Assembly (NCBI GenBank): GCA_964414345.1
Contig: CAYPWF010000024.1
Span: 1-50,796, forward strand
Direction of reading: 5' to 3'
Origin: Desulfocorpusculum sp964414345
Lineage (GTDB): Bacteria > Desulfobacterota > Desulfocorpusculales > Desulfocorpusculum
Length of the DNA stretch: 50,796 bases
Shown here: piece after piece, positions 1 to 8,244 of the stretch
Layout of the letters: every line of letters starts with the position of its first letter
How positions within the stretch are numbered: position 1 is the first letter of the stretch
Program-made: the position numbers and the translations under genes
Notes under the pieces: model-generated
The model's input: only the letters and a program-made list of their open reading frames with translations
Database searches by the model: none
Told to the model about the DNA's origin: nothing

Positions 1-10
1 CGGGGTACGC

Positions 11-44
11 TTAGCCCGTCAAACCTACCGCCTTTAGGCGGTAG
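11..44. repeat. Short palindromic element, possible IS200/IS605-type end
   Basis: Positions 25-32 (CTACCGCC) and 37-44 (GGCGGTAG) form a perfect 8-bp stem with a TTTA loop, preceded by GTCAAAC. Positions 11-36 recur at 20414-20439 with 24 of 26 bases identical. Short hairpins of this type sit at the ends of IS200/IS605 elements, but no transposase is visible because the window starts here. The repeat is seen directly; the IS assignment is inference. Confidence 0.4.
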
Positions 45-171
45 TAGTTTAATCAGGATCAGGAAGGCTTTGCCACGTTTGACAAAACCCTGGGGGAGGC
101 GTAGCCTGGAGTGCATGAGCCTGGGTAACTCCAAGGCCCGCTACAGGAGTGTGAAAGAAGGGAGCAGGGAT

Positions 172-1164
172 ATGATCTGGAAAGTCTTTGTTGTGGGGAT
201 AATGGCGTGGACATGCGCATTGGGGGTTTCCATGGGAGCAGACCAGAAGGGGCAGGGGGCATCGGGAGATGTCCCGAAGGTGGTGGCCAAGGTAAATGGG
301 AAGGCCATCAGTGGGGAGCAATACCAGAAGCTTTTCAAACAGATGGAAAGCTCCAAACAAGCCGGGGCACAGCCGGATGCAGCATCTTCAGACCCGAAAG
401 CCATGAAGGAGCAGGTCCTGGAACGCTTGATCACCGTGGAGGTCCTGTCCCAGAAAGCGGAGCAGTTAAAGATCCAGGCCGAGCCTCAAGAGCTGGATGA
501 GAAAATCCAGGAGATCCAGGAGAGCCTCGGAGGAGAGCAGGCCATGAAGGAGGCGCTGCAGTCCCACGGGCTCAGTATGGAGGAGCTAAGGGCGGACATA
601 CAACGTTCCATGAGGATACAAAAGCTTCTGGAGCGGGAGGTGTTTGAGAAGGTCACTGTGGATCAGGGCGAGGCAAAGGGATTCTATGACTCTAATCCTC
701 AGGTTTTCCAGGTTCCCGAGCAGGTAAGGGCCCGCCACATCATCGTGAGGGTGAAGGAAGGGGCCACCGAAGGGGAGAAACAACAGGCCAAGGAGGCCAT
801 ACAAAAGGCCGCCGAGAGGATCAAGAAGGGGGAGAGCTTCGAGGAGGTGGCCAAACAGGTTTCCCAGGACGGGACAGCCCAGCGCGGGGGAGACCTGGGA
901 TACTTCAGCAGGGGCCAGATGGTGCCGGAGTTCGAGAAGGTGGCTTTTTCCCTGGAGAAGGATAAGGTTAGCCAGGTGGTGGAAACCAAGTTTGGATATC
1001 ACCTGATCAAGCTGGAGGACAAGAAAGAGGCCCGCACTTTGGGTTTTCAAGAGGTGGAGCCCAAGATAACCGAGTTCCTGAGGCAAAAAAAAGGGGAAGA
1101 GCAGCTCAAGGCTTACGTGGACAACTTAAGAAGCCAAGCCAAGATCGAGCGGGCTGGATTCTGA
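172..1164 (+). CDS. Exported parvulin-type peptidyl-prolyl isomerase (SurA/PrsA-like)
   Basis: This 330-residue protein has a signal peptide at residues 1 to about 22. An N-terminal SurA-like chaperone region follows (about 35-180, with AKVNGKAISGEQY near 37). A PpiC rotamase domain covers about 184-290, beginning RARHIIVRV and containing GGDLGYFSRGQMVPEFE and FGYHLIKL. Such proteins catalyse cis-trans isomerisation of prolyl bonds and help outer-membrane or secreted proteins fold in the periplasm. The ATG at 172 is preferred over the upstream in-frame start at 70 because it follows a purine-rich GGGAGCAGGGA and opens directly into the signal sequence. A strong hairpin follows the stop, so the gene appears monocistronic. 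Assignment to SurA rather than PpiD or PrsA cannot be settled by eye. Confidence 0.9.
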   Translation: MIWKVFVVGIMAWTCALGVSMGADQKGQGASGDVPKVVAKVNGKAISGEQYQKLFKQMESSKQAGAQPDAASSDPKAMKEQVLERLITVEVLSQKAEQLKIQAEPQELDEKIQEIQESLGGEQAMKEALQSHGLSMEELRADIQRSMRIQKLLEREVFEKVTVDQGEAKGFYDSNPQVFQVPEQVRARHIIVRVKEGATEGEKQQAKEAIQKAAERIKKGESFEEVAKQVSQDGTAQRGGDLGYFSRGQMVPEFEKVAFSLEKDKVSQVVETKFGYHLIKLEDKKEARTLGFQEVEPKITEFLRQKKGEEQLKAYVDNLRSQAKIERAGF

Positions 1165-1179
1165 AGGCGGTTTCAGCTT

Positions 1180-1214
1180 ACGCCCTCCGGCCAAGACCGC
1201 CGGGGGGCGTTTTC
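1180..1214 (+). terminator. Rho-independent terminator after the prolyl isomerase
   Basis: ACGCCCTCCGG at 1180-1190 pairs with CCGGGGGGCGT at 1200-1210 (11 bp, one G-T pair) around a 9-base loop, followed by TTTC. It lies 16 bases after the stop codon. Confidence 0.75.
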
Positions 1215-1470
1215 ATATCCGGGCTTTATATTAGGCCGGGGGATCCGAGGGTTTGGGATTGGATTCAGGCCTGGCGATTGTAGAGTTCTCAGGCCGGACT
1301 TGGCAGTCAGTCTCTTCCAATTACGCCATCACTTTCCTGACCAACTTGCCTTTAGAAGTGGTCTTGCAGGTTCACCTCAACTCCAGGTTTCTCTGTTTGA
1401 GACTTCTCAAATGTTGAGCCAAGCTTCTTCTCATACTTTCCTAATCTTTTGAGGCTTCAAGGGGCTTTTC

Positions 1471-1499
1471 TTGACCCCTTTTGTGTTTCTGGTTAGAGT
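1471..1499 (+). promoter_or_regulatory. Probable sigma70 promoter of the molybdenum-hydroxylase maturation operon
   Basis: TTGACC (1471-1476) and TAGAGT (1494-1499) are separated by exactly 17 bases. Transcription would begin near 1506, leaving a leader of about 70 nt before the ATG at 1575. The -35 overlaps the right arm of the hairpin at 1459-1480. Confidence 0.45.
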
Positions 1500-1574
1500 T
1501 AGCCCAGATGAGAAAAGTGAATGAGGCTCAGTGCGTCTTGCTTCGCCACTGGTGCCAAGCAGGGAGAGGCATCC

Positions 1575-2594
1575 ATGAGAAAGGTGAGGGTTGAGAAGGC
1601 CGTGGGCATGATGCTGGCCCACGATATAACCAAGATAGTGCCCGGTGTGTTCAAGGGGGTCGGCTTCAAGAGGGGACATTTGGTGAGGGAAGAGGATATT
1701 GGGGAGCTTCTCAAGCTGGGCAAGAGGTTCGTGTATGTAGACAATACAGGGGATACCAGGATCCACGAAGAAGAGGCTGCCCTTCGCATAGCCAAGGCCA
1801 TAAGCGGAGAGGGGGTTCGCTGGACAGAGCCCAAGGAGGGAAAGACTAATCTCTTGAGCACACACCGGGGGCTGCTCAGAATAAATGCAAAGGCCATCTC
1901 AAGAATCAACCGCATGGGGGACATCATCGTCTCAACTCTCAAGGACCGGTTTCCGTGCAAAGTAGATCAGATGGTAGCCGCTACCCGGATTATACCTCTG
2001 ACCATCCCCCGCAAAAGAATCGAGAAGCTGGAGGCAATGGCTCAGAAGACGGGTCCAATTGTGAGGGTGCTTCCGTTCAGGAGTATGAAAGTGGGGGCCG
2101 TGGTAACCGGCTCCGAGATAGCCGGGGGGCTGGTGCAGGACGGGTTCGATCAGCATGTGGGGGAAAAGCTCAAGGAGCTGGGTTGCCAGCTTGTAGGGAA
2201 AACTCTGGTGGAGGACGATGCCAGGAGGATCTCCGAGGCCATACTGGATCTAAGCTCCAGGGGTTGTGATGCCATCTTGACCACAGGTGGGCTTTCTGTG
2301 GATCCAGATGACAGAACCCGCCAGGGGATCAGGCGGACGGGGGCCAGGATACTGTTTTATGGAAGCCCTGTGCTGCCGGGTGCCATGTTCCTTTTGGCCA
2401 AGTTGGGGAAGACTTTTGTGCTTGGGCTTCCAGCCTGCGTGTTTTATCACAAGACAACCATGTTCGACCTTGTGTTCGTGAGGCTCCTGGCCGGTGAGGA
2501 GGTGACGCGGAGGGACGTGGCGGAGATGGGTCACGGAGGACTTTGTCTCAACTGCGAGACTTGCAGATTTCCTGCATGTTCCTTCGGGAAATAG
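1575..2594 (+). CDS. Molybdopterin-binding protein (MoeA/CinA-like fold)
   Basis: This 339-residue protein carries a MoaB/Mog-type molybdopterin-binding domain from about residue 171. The domain has VGAVVTGSEI, the acidic loop LVEDD and the signature TTGGLSVDPDDRTRQG near 236. The N-terminal half (KAVGMMLAHDIT) resembles the start of MoeA-like proteins. The tail is cysteine-rich (CLNCETCRFPAC), as in proteins annotated with molybdenum-hydroxylase maturation clusters. The ATG at 1575 has a GGGAGAGG ribosome site; an earlier in-frame ATG at 1521 lacks one. It heads an operon with yqeB, yqeC and xdhC, so it probably handles the molybdenum cofactor for hydroxylases. The precise reaction is not visible; the C-terminal cysteines may bind metal (inference). 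Confidence 0.8.
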   Translation: MRKVRVEKAVGMMLAHDITKIVPGVFKGVGFKRGHLVREEDIGELLKLGKRFVYVDNTGDTRIHEEEAALRIAKAISGEGVRWTEPKEGKTNLLSTHRGLLRINAKAISRINRMGDIIVSTLKDRFPCKVDQMVAATRIIPLTIPRKRIEKLEAMAQKTGPIVRVLPFRSMKVGAVVTGSEIAGGLVQDGFDQHVGEKLKELGCQLVGKTLVEDDARRISEAILDLSSRGCDAILTTGGLSVDPDDRTRQGIRRTGARILFYGSPVLPGAMFLLAKLGKTFVLGLPACVFYHKTTMFDLVFVRLLAGEEVTRRDVAEMGHGGLCLNCETCRFPACSFGK

Positions 2595-2752
2595 GAGCCT
2601 GGCGGAGGCTGCTAGGATTTGTTCCGGAGCCACAGAACAAATGACCGTGGGAATCTCATTTTGGGGACACTCCTCTTCCACAGGGGCTTTTACCTTGAGA
2701 TATTATCTTTGGAATGCTTAAGTGGAAATCCTGTAGTGTGGAGGCAAGCCTT

Positions 2753-3562
2753 ATGTTTTATTCTCTGAGAGAACTCACAGTGGGTGTAAAGGGGGCCGGG
2801 GAGATGGCCAGCGCTGTGGCCTGGAGACTTTACATGGCCAATATTAGGCACATTTTCATGGCAGAGGTCCCCAACCCCCTGGCTGTAAGAAGAAAGGTCT
2901 CCTTCTGTGAGGCGGTGCACGAAGGTAGGCAGGAGGTGGAAGGTGTAACCGCGGTTCTGGTTCAGGATCTCCCCGGACTGCACAAGGCATGGGCAGAGGG
3001 ACAGATCGGAGTTGCCGTGGATCCTGAATGGAAGCTGCTGGGCAGCCTAAGACCGCATGTGCTTGTGGATGGGATTTTGGCCAAGAGAAATCTTGGGACC
3101 TCGGTCTCCGAGGCTCCCCTTGTCATAGGCTTGGGGCCCGGCTTCAGGGCCGGCATGGATGCCCACATGGTGATAGAGACCAACAGGGGCCATGACCTGG
3201 CTAGGATAATAGAGGAAGGGGAGGCTCAGCCCAACACAGGCGTTCCCGGAGAAATTGGCGGGCATACAGAACAGAGGGTGTTGAGGGCCCCTGCTGAGGG
3301 GGTTTTTAGAGCCTTGAAAGCCATCGGGGACATGGTTTCCGCAGGAGATCTGGTGGGTAGAGTTGATGCGGCAGAGGTTAGAGCCGGCGTGGGTGGGGTG
3401 ATAAGGGGGCTGATCAGGGACGGGACTCCTGTGAATAAAGCCTTGAAAATAGGGGACATAGATCCCAGGGGGAGAAAGGAGTTCTGCCCCACCATATCGG
3501 ACAAGGCCAGATCCATAGCCGGATCAGTGCTGGAAGCGGTCCTGAGGGTGTACAATAGATGA
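2753..3562 (+). CDS. yqeB: YqeB-type selenium-dependent molybdenum hydroxylase maturation protein
   Basis: The protein matches the EF2563/YqeB family, which occurs in gene clusters for selenium-dependent molybdenum hydroxylases; the biochemical role of the family is unknown. Visible signatures are an N-terminal Rossmann-like GVKGAGEMASAVAWRL, a central IGLGPGFRAGMDAHMVIET, and a biotinyl-like C-terminal segment (RAPAEGVF ... GDMVSAGDLVGRV). The ATG at 2753 is preferred because GGAGG sits 8 bases upstream and the Rossmann strand starts soon after; an in-frame ATG at 2714 has no clear ribosome site. The stop overlaps the start of the next gene (ATGA), indicating translational coupling. Confidence 0.85.
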   Translation: MFYSLRELTVGVKGAGEMASAVAWRLYMANIRHIFMAEVPNPLAVRRKVSFCEAVHEGRQEVEGVTAVLVQDLPGLHKAWAEGQIGVAVDPEWKLLGSLRPHVLVDGILAKRNLGTSVSEAPLVIGLGPGFRAGMDAHMVIETNRGHDLARIIEEGEAQPNTGVPGEIGGHTEQRVLRAPAEGVFRALKAIGDMVSAGDLVGRVDAAEVRAGVGGVIRGLIRDGTPVNKALKIGDIDPRGRKEFCPTISDKARSIAGSVLEAVLRVYNR

Positions 3563-4371
3563 CAGAGGATTCAGCGCGCTTTAGCCTTGCCAGGGCCTTG
3601 GGATTGGGGGAAAAGGGAATGGTAAGCCTGGTAGGGGCCGGCGGGAAGACTAGTTTGATTTATGCCTTGGGCCGTGAGCTGGCAATGGTGGGCAGGAAAG
3701 TCCTGGTTACCACCACAACTCATATGCTGGCGCCACTTCCCCAAGAGGCCTCAGCAACCATCTTGTCGCCCGACCCTGATGAGATTCTAGAAGAACTCCG
3801 GGGCCTCTCCCGGGAGTGGAGCCCGATTTTTGTTGCTTCCCACCGGGATGGCAAGGAAGGTAAGATAGTTGGCTTTTCTCCGGAAGGTGTGGAGAGGATT
3901 TGGGAGGGAGGCTTCCTGGACTGGGTCTTGGTGGAAGCCGACGGGGCTGCCAGACGTCCCTTGAAGGCGCCTGCCTCTCACGAGCCGGTTGTGCCAAAGA
4001 GCTCCCTTTGGGTGGTGGGGCTGGTGGGCCTGGATGCGGTCGGCAAACCTCTTGACAAGGAATGGGTTTTTAGGTGGGAGATCTATGGCCGCTTATTGGG
4101 TTTGGCTAGGGGGGAGGAGGTGACCCCAGAGTCGGTGGCCAGGATTGCGCTCCACCCTGAAGGGCTTTTTAGGGGAACTCCGCAAGGAGCCTCCAAGATC
4201 TTTTGGTTAAACAAGGCGGATCTGCCTGGGGCCCAGGCTGCGGCGCATAGGATCCTTTACTTTGTGGCCGAAAAGGGATGGGGAGACATAGCCCGGGCGG
4301 TTATCGGCTCGACCCTGAGTAAGGAGCCTGTTCTGGGCTGTTACGGGCCCTCAAGGTTATTGGGAGGTTAG
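3559..4371 (+). CDS. yqeC: YqeC-type putative selenium cofactor biosynthesis protein
   Basis: This 270-residue protein has a P-loop-like VGAGGKTSLIYALGRE near residues 26-42, then VTTTTHM, and LVEADGAARRPLKAPA near 123-138. All are hallmarks of the YqeC family of putative nucleotide-binding proteins linked to selenium-dependent molybdenum hydroxylases. Its ATG overlaps the YqeB stop by 4 bases and XdhC starts 2 bases after its own stop, so the three are co-translated. The family function is inferred from genomic context only. Confidence 0.85.
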   Translation: MTEDSARFSLARALGLGEKGMVSLVGAGGKTSLIYALGRELAMVGRKVLVTTTTHMLAPLPQEASATILSPDPDEILEELRGLSREWSPIFVASHRDGKEGKIVGFSPEGVERIWEGGFLDWVLVEADGAARRPLKAPASHEPVVPKSSLWVVGLVGLDAVGKPLDKEWVFRWEIYGRLLGLARGEEVTPESVARIALHPEGLFRGTPQGASKIFWLNKADLPGAQAAAHRILYFVAEKGWGDIARAVIGSTLSKEPVLGCYGPSRLLGG

Positions 4372-4373
4372 CC

Positions 4374-5441
4374 ATGCAAGATCCATATCTAGAGATCCCA
4401 TCCTACCTGGAAGAGGGGAAACCCATTGTGCTTGCAAGGATCGTCAAACAAGTGGGCTCGGCCCCAAGGGGAGTTGGAACCAAATGTCTGGTGCTGCAGG
4501 ATGGTTCAGTGGTGGGAACCATCGGAGGCGGAATGCTGGAGTATCTTGTCTCTCAAGGAGCCAAAGAGGCCCTGGCGCAAGGGAAAACCCGCATCATTCA
4601 TTTCAGGCTTCAGGGAGAAGATGTAGCCAAAACCGATATGCTCTGCGGGGGCATCGTGGATGTTTACCTGGAACCCCTGGACCCGCAGGATCCTGATTGC
4701 CGGAGACTTTTTCCCGAGGTGAAGGCCGCCAAGCAAAGCGGCCGGGGCGGAGTTCTTCTGACACGCGTGGCTGAGGGACAGGAGCCTGGGCTGCCCGGAG
4801 CTCGAGTTTTCCTTAGCAGGGAAGAGATACCGCAGGGCCTTCCCAGCGAACTCAAAGCCGCTTGGGAACATCTGCCCAAGTCCAGGCCGGCCTTGATTGA
4901 GACAGAGAAACAGGTTCCTGTCTTTTGGGAACCCTTGGTTCCATCAGAGGTGCTCTACCTATTCGGGGCTGGTCATATTTCCACCTTTGTTGCACCCCTG
5001 GCCAGTCTGGTGGGATTTTCGGTTGTGGTCATAGACGACAGGGAGGATTTCGCCAATCGGGAGCGCTTTCCATCAGCAGAGCAGATCCTGGTGCTTTCTC
5101 CTGAGGAGGCGATGGGCCGCATAAGGCTGGACTCGGGCTCCTATGTGGCCATCATCACCCGGGGGCACGTGCATGACGCCGCAGTGCTCAGAAGAGTGGT
5201 CAGGGGCCAGGCGGCCTATGTGGGCATGATCGGGAGTCGCAGGAAAAGGGCTGTGGTTTATAAGGCTCTCATGGAAGAGGGAGTCTCCAGGGAGGCCCTG
5301 GAAAAGGTGTACTGTCCCATAGGCTTGGACATAGGAGCAGAAACCCCAGAGGAGATAGCAGTCAGCATCGTTGCAGAACTCATTCAGATAAGGGCCCGTC
5401 TCCAAGGCCTTAAGACCAAATCCGGAGAGGCAGTGGCTTGA
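4374..5441 (+). CDS. xdhC: XdhC/CoxI family molybdenum cofactor insertion protein
   Basis: This 355-residue protein has the N-terminal XdhC_CoxI domain (GSAPRGVGTKCLVLQDG, GTIGGGMLE). The C-terminal Rossmann domain starts near residue 195 (LYLFGAGHIS, VVVIDDREDFANRERFP, and later GMIGSRRKR). XdhC proteins bind molybdenum cofactor, protect it, assist its sulfuration and deliver it to xanthine-dehydrogenase-type enzymes. A strong GGGAGG lies before the ATG. It is the last maturation gene of the operon; no hydroxylase structural genes are in the window, so its client enzyme must be encoded elsewhere (inference). Confidence 0.92.
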   Translation: MQDPYLEIPSYLEEGKPIVLARIVKQVGSAPRGVGTKCLVLQDGSVVGTIGGGMLEYLVSQGAKEALAQGKTRIIHFRLQGEDVAKTDMLCGGIVDVYLEPLDPQDPDCRRLFPEVKAAKQSGRGGVLLTRVAEGQEPGLPGARVFLSREEIPQGLPSELKAAWEHLPKSRPALIETEKQVPVFWEPLVPSEVLYLFGAGHISTFVAPLASLVGFSVVVIDDREDFANRERFPSAEQILVLSPEEAMGRIRLDSGSYVAIITRGHVHDAAVLRRVVRGQAAYVGMIGSRRKRAVVYKALMEEGVSREALEKVYCPIGLDIGAETPEEIAVSIVAELIQIRARLQGLKTKSGEAVA

Positions 5442-5839
5442 GGACCCAGAGGGAACCTGCCAATAGACGTGTTCACATGGCCAATGAGCGGACTTTTCTG
5501 GCATGGGTTCGCACCAGCATTGCCATAATGGCCTTTGGTTTCGTGGTGGAGAGATTCGCGATTTTTATGAATCAACTCTCTGCTATTTTGTGCGGGGGAG
5601 GGGCAGGCGGGGCTCAACAGGCGGGAGCTGTGCCAAGCTGGAAGACCTCCTGGGTTGGGCTTTGCCTAGTGGGTTTGGGGGCTTTGATGGGAGTCCTGGC
5701 CTTTGTGCGCTACAAGAAGACAGAGAGACAGATCGAAGAGGGCTCTTATCAACCCTCTTTGGTGCTGGACACCTTGTTGATAATTGCTGTTGCGTGCGTG
5801 GGGATTTTCCTGGTAATCTTGCTCAGCCACACGGTTTGA
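5438..5839 (+). CDS. DUF202 (YidH-like) small membrane protein
   Basis: The family signature ANERTFLAWVRTSIAIMAFG is followed by a second membrane segment (WVGLCLVGLGALMGVLAFV), the motif RYKKTERQI and a third segment (LLIIAVACVGIFLVILL). The function of the family is unknown. The TTG at 5438 overlaps the XdhC stop (TTGA) and lies about 9 bases after GGAGAGG, so coupled translation from TTG is plausible; the ATG at 5477 begins the conserved core but has a poor ribosome site. Confidence 0.85.
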   Translation: MRTQREPANRRVHMANERTFLAWVRTSIAIMAFGFVVERFAIFMNQLSAILCGGGAGGAQQAGAVPSWKTSWVGLCLVGLGALMGVLAFVRYKKTERQIEEGSYQPSLVLDTLLIIAVACVGIFLVILLSHTV

Positions 5840-5946
5840 ACCGGATCCCTTCTCTTCAGGGGACAAGCAGGTTAAGAGAAAAGAGGCTTTTCCCGATGAG
5901 ATGCTCAGGTGGGGGTTTGAAATTCGTTCAGAGTCGGGAGAGCAAA

Positions 5947-6711
5947 ATGTGGTTTCCTATCCTCTTGGCTTTTTCGCTAGCACTTGCCAATCCAGCAAAT
6001 GGAGAAACAGGGGAGACAACTCAGCCAACATCTGCGGTGTCGGCCCCTGCAATAAAGCTGCACAGGCCTTTAGAGACTCTACTGAAGGGTATAGATATAC
6101 ACGTTACCTGGGCAGGAAGCATAAAGAAGCCCCAGGTGGCACTCACTTTTGATGACGGGCCGCATCCTGTCTACACCCCTCAGATCTTGCGCATACTGGA
6201 GGAACAAGGGGTGCCGGCCACCTTTTTTGTGATAGGCCGCAATGCCAAGAGGCACCCGGAACTGCTCAGAAAAATACGTTCTGCAGGCCATTCCCTTGGA
6301 AACCATACCTTCTCTCACACCAAATTGACCTCAGTTCGAAACGGTCTCTTAAAAGAGGAGCTTGAGCGCACCCGGGAGATCATACTCGAGGAGACAGGAG
6401 TGAACACCCTGCTTTTTCGTCCCCCCTTTGGGGCCTTTGATGCAAGATCTTTGGCTGAGCTGGCCATCCGTCGTCTTGAGGTGGTGCTCTGGTCTGTGGA
6501 TTCCAGGGATTGGGTAACCCCCGCAGCCCAAGAGATCCGTCACAACGTGGAGAGCACCACCCAAGCTGGGGCCATAATTTTGCTTCACGACGTGCATCCC
6601 CAAACCGTGGAAGCTCTGCCCGGAATCATCCAGGTTCTCAAGAGTAGGGGCTATAGTTTTGTAACAGTTCCTGAGATGATCCCAACTCCGCAAACAGCTT
6701 GGGGAGGCTGA
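5947..6711 (+). CDS. Secreted polysaccharide deacetylase (NodB domain)
   Basis: This 254-residue protein opens with a signal peptide (WFPILLAFSLALANPANG). It contains the NodB motifs in order: TFDDGPHP near residue 67 (catalytic and metal-binding Asp), HSLGNHTFSH near 115 (metal-binding His pair), RPPFGAFD, a WSVDSRDW segment and a late LLHDVHP. Such enzymes remove N-acetyl groups from peptidoglycan, chitooligomers or exopolysaccharide outside the cytoplasm. The ATG at 5947 has GGGAG about 6 bases upstream and opens on the signal peptide. The neighbours do not identify the substrate. Confidence 0.9.
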   Translation: MWFPILLAFSLALANPANGETGETTQPTSAVSAPAIKLHRPLETLLKGIDIHVTWAGSIKKPQVALTFDDGPHPVYTPQILRILEEQGVPATFFVIGRNAKRHPELLRKIRSAGHSLGNHTFSHTKLTSVRNGLLKEELERTREIILEETGVNTLLFRPPFGAFDARSLAELAIRRLEVVLWSVDSRDWVTPAAQEIRHNVESTTQAGAIILLHDVHPQTVEALPGIIQVLKSRGYSFVTVPEMIPTPQTAWGG

Positions 6712-6747
6712 GGAGCTGCTTGCCAGGAATTGGAGCAGGAGGGCTTT

Positions 6748-7413
6748 ATGGCACAGGAAAACGCCCAAGGGGAAATATGGGAAAGATCGGGTTTGAGACT
6801 TAAACGCCATTTTGAAGCCTCCACCCGAAGGATGAGGCAAGAGGCCTTGGGCAGGAAGGATTACGATCCGGCGCGGCTTTACCGCTGGGGCCAGATGATG
6901 GCCTTGGCGGTGGTGCGCATGATGGAGGCTGCCGAGAAGAGATTCGGGATGGAAGCTCAGGAAGTGCTTTCCCAAGCCTTGGTGGAGCTGGGCAGGGAAA
7001 TAGGAAAAGAGGTGCTAAGCGAATTCAGTCTTGCCCCCGGCACCTCCCAGATCCAAGCTGTCTCCTGTTTCGTGACCTATCTGAACGAAGAAATCTGGGC
7101 TTCTCCTGAAATTCCCAAGTTGCTGGACGAGAACACCTGTGTGTGCGAGATTCTGTGGTGTCCTCACCAGGATCATTACAGGGCTTTTGACTGCCGAGTC
7201 CAAAGGTACCTTGTTCAGGGCTTGCTGGAAGCCTTTGAGGAAAAAACAGGAATACCAGTGGACGCTCGTTTTACCCAAATAATTCCCAAGGGGGCTGAGA
7301 CCTGCCGCTTTGAGATCAGGAAGATCCCAGCAGGTCAAGGCAGGGATTGGAGCCGCTATTCCCAGGAGCTGGCCCAGAGGGCCCTTCAAAGGGCCGGCAA
7401 CGCAAAAGAGTGA
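6748..7413 (+). CDS. ATC-hydrolase / V4R-like cysteine-containing protein
   Basis: This is a soluble 221-residue protein. The N-terminal half is helical (LYRWGQMMALAVVRMMEAAEKRFG). The C-terminal half holds several cysteines (ENTCVCEILWCP, FDCRVQRYL, GAETCRFEIRK), a layout like the L-2-amino-thiazoline-4-carboxylate hydrolase family and the distantly similar V4R fold. GGAGG six bases before the ATG at 6748 fixes the start. It sits 36 bases after the deacetylase and 75 bases before an FGE-fold gene. The family placement is by pattern; enzymatic activity is not established. Confidence 0.55.
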   Translation: MAQENAQGEIWERSGLRLKRHFEASTRRMRQEALGRKDYDPARLYRWGQMMALAVVRMMEAAEKRFGMEAQEVLSQALVELGREIGKEVLSEFSLAPGTSQIQAVSCFVTYLNEEIWASPEIPKLLDENTCVCEILWCPHQDHYRAFDCRVQRYLVQGLLEAFEEKTGIPVDARFTQIIPKGAETCRFEIRKIPAGQGRDWSRYSQELAQRALQRAGNAKE

Positions 7414-7488
7414 ATCGGATCTCTTGGAGTCAGTAGGCTGGCGTTAGAAAAATAAGAGAAAAGTCTTTGTGGAGACAGGGAGCTCAAC

Positions 7489-8244
7489 ATGAGCCCTGAG
7501 AGCCGTTGGGACCTGTACCTGCAAGCAGGTTCCGGGTCTTTTCCCCAGAGCATAGTTGCACCCATAGACGGAGCCGAGATGGTGCTGGTTCCTGGGGGGC
7601 CCTTTATAATGGGCACTACGGCCGAAGAGCTCAGGCAGGTGTTTCTCTTGGATCAGAAGGAGACTCCGGTTTTTGTAACTGAGATGCCTGCCCGAAGGAT
7701 TCATGTGGAGCCCTTTTTCATAGACAGGTATCCTGTTACCAACTATCAGTACAGACGCTTTGTGGCCGAGACAGGGCATAGGGCTCCCTGGCTGTGGGAT
7801 GATCCCCGGTGGAACGGGGCCATGCAACCAGTGGTAGGGGTAGGTTGGGAGGATGCCAGGGCTTATGCGCGCTGGGCTGGGAAAAGCCTTCCCACAGAGG
7901 AGCAGTGGGAGAAGGCAGCCAGGGGGACGGATGGGAGGTGGTGGGCCTGGGGAGACGAGTTCCTGCCTAACCGTTGTAATTCAAGGGAATATGGGCTGGG
8001 CCGTACCTCGGAGATAGGAATCTTTGACGACGGGGTAAGCCCATACGGCTGTTACGACATGTGTGGAAACGTCTGGGAGATGTGCGAGGGAATCTGGCAG
8101 GAGGATCATCCTCCCATGAGAGGTGGATGCTTCTTGGGTTCCGCTACCTTCGTGAGGGTGACCTGTCGTTGGACTCCCGAAGATCCGCTAAATGGGGCCC
8201 ATTGGCTGGGTTTTCGCTGCGTCAAGGAGGTGAGGGTGAGATAA
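7489..8244 (+). CDS. Formylglycine-generating-enzyme-fold (SUMF1) protein
   Basis: This 251-residue single-domain protein of the FGE-sulfatase superfamily has MVLVPGGPFIMGT at about 28-40, then FFIDRYPVTNYQYRRFV, PVVGVGWEDARAYARWAGK, LPTEEQWEKAARG, YDMCGNVWEM and a closing HWLGFRCV. The superfamily includes sulfatase-activating enzymes, EgtB-type oxygenases and non-catalytic members. The spaced Cys pair of true FGE is not evident in the RGGCFLGSATFVRVTCRW segment, so copper-dependent FGE activity should not be assumed. No sulfatase is adjacent. Confidence 0.85.
   Translation: MSPESRWDLYLQAGSGSFPQSIVAPIDGAEMVLVPGGPFIMGTTAEELRQVFLLDQKETPVFVTEMPARRIHVEPFFIDRYPVTNYQYRRFVAETGHRAPWLWDDPRWNGAMQPVVGVGWEDARAYARWAGKSLPTEEQWEKAARGTDGRWWAWGDEFLPNRCNSREYGLGRTSEIGIFDDGVSPYGCYDMCGNVWEMCEGIWQEDHPPMRGGCFLGSATFVRVTCRWTPEDPLNGAHWLGFRCVKEVRVR

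Larger units (their letters stand above)
1165..1574. other. 410-base gap between prolyl isomerase and molybdopterin operon
   Basis: No credible gene is seen. The gap holds the terminator at 1180-1214, a small hairpin AAGGGG/CCCCTT at 1459-1480, and a promoter-like pair at 1471-1499. Confidence 0.6.

Noticed and set aside
79..107. Promoter TTGACA-N17-TAGCCT before the prolyl isomerase
   Set aside because: The -35 is perfect but the -10 matches only three of six bases. Not strong enough to annotate.
1506..1574. Possible molybdenum-cofactor riboswitch before the molybdopterin operon
   Set aside because: The leader after the proposed promoter is only about 70 nt and I see no convincing Moco-riboswitch helices. 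An Infernal search with the Moco riboswitch model would settle it.
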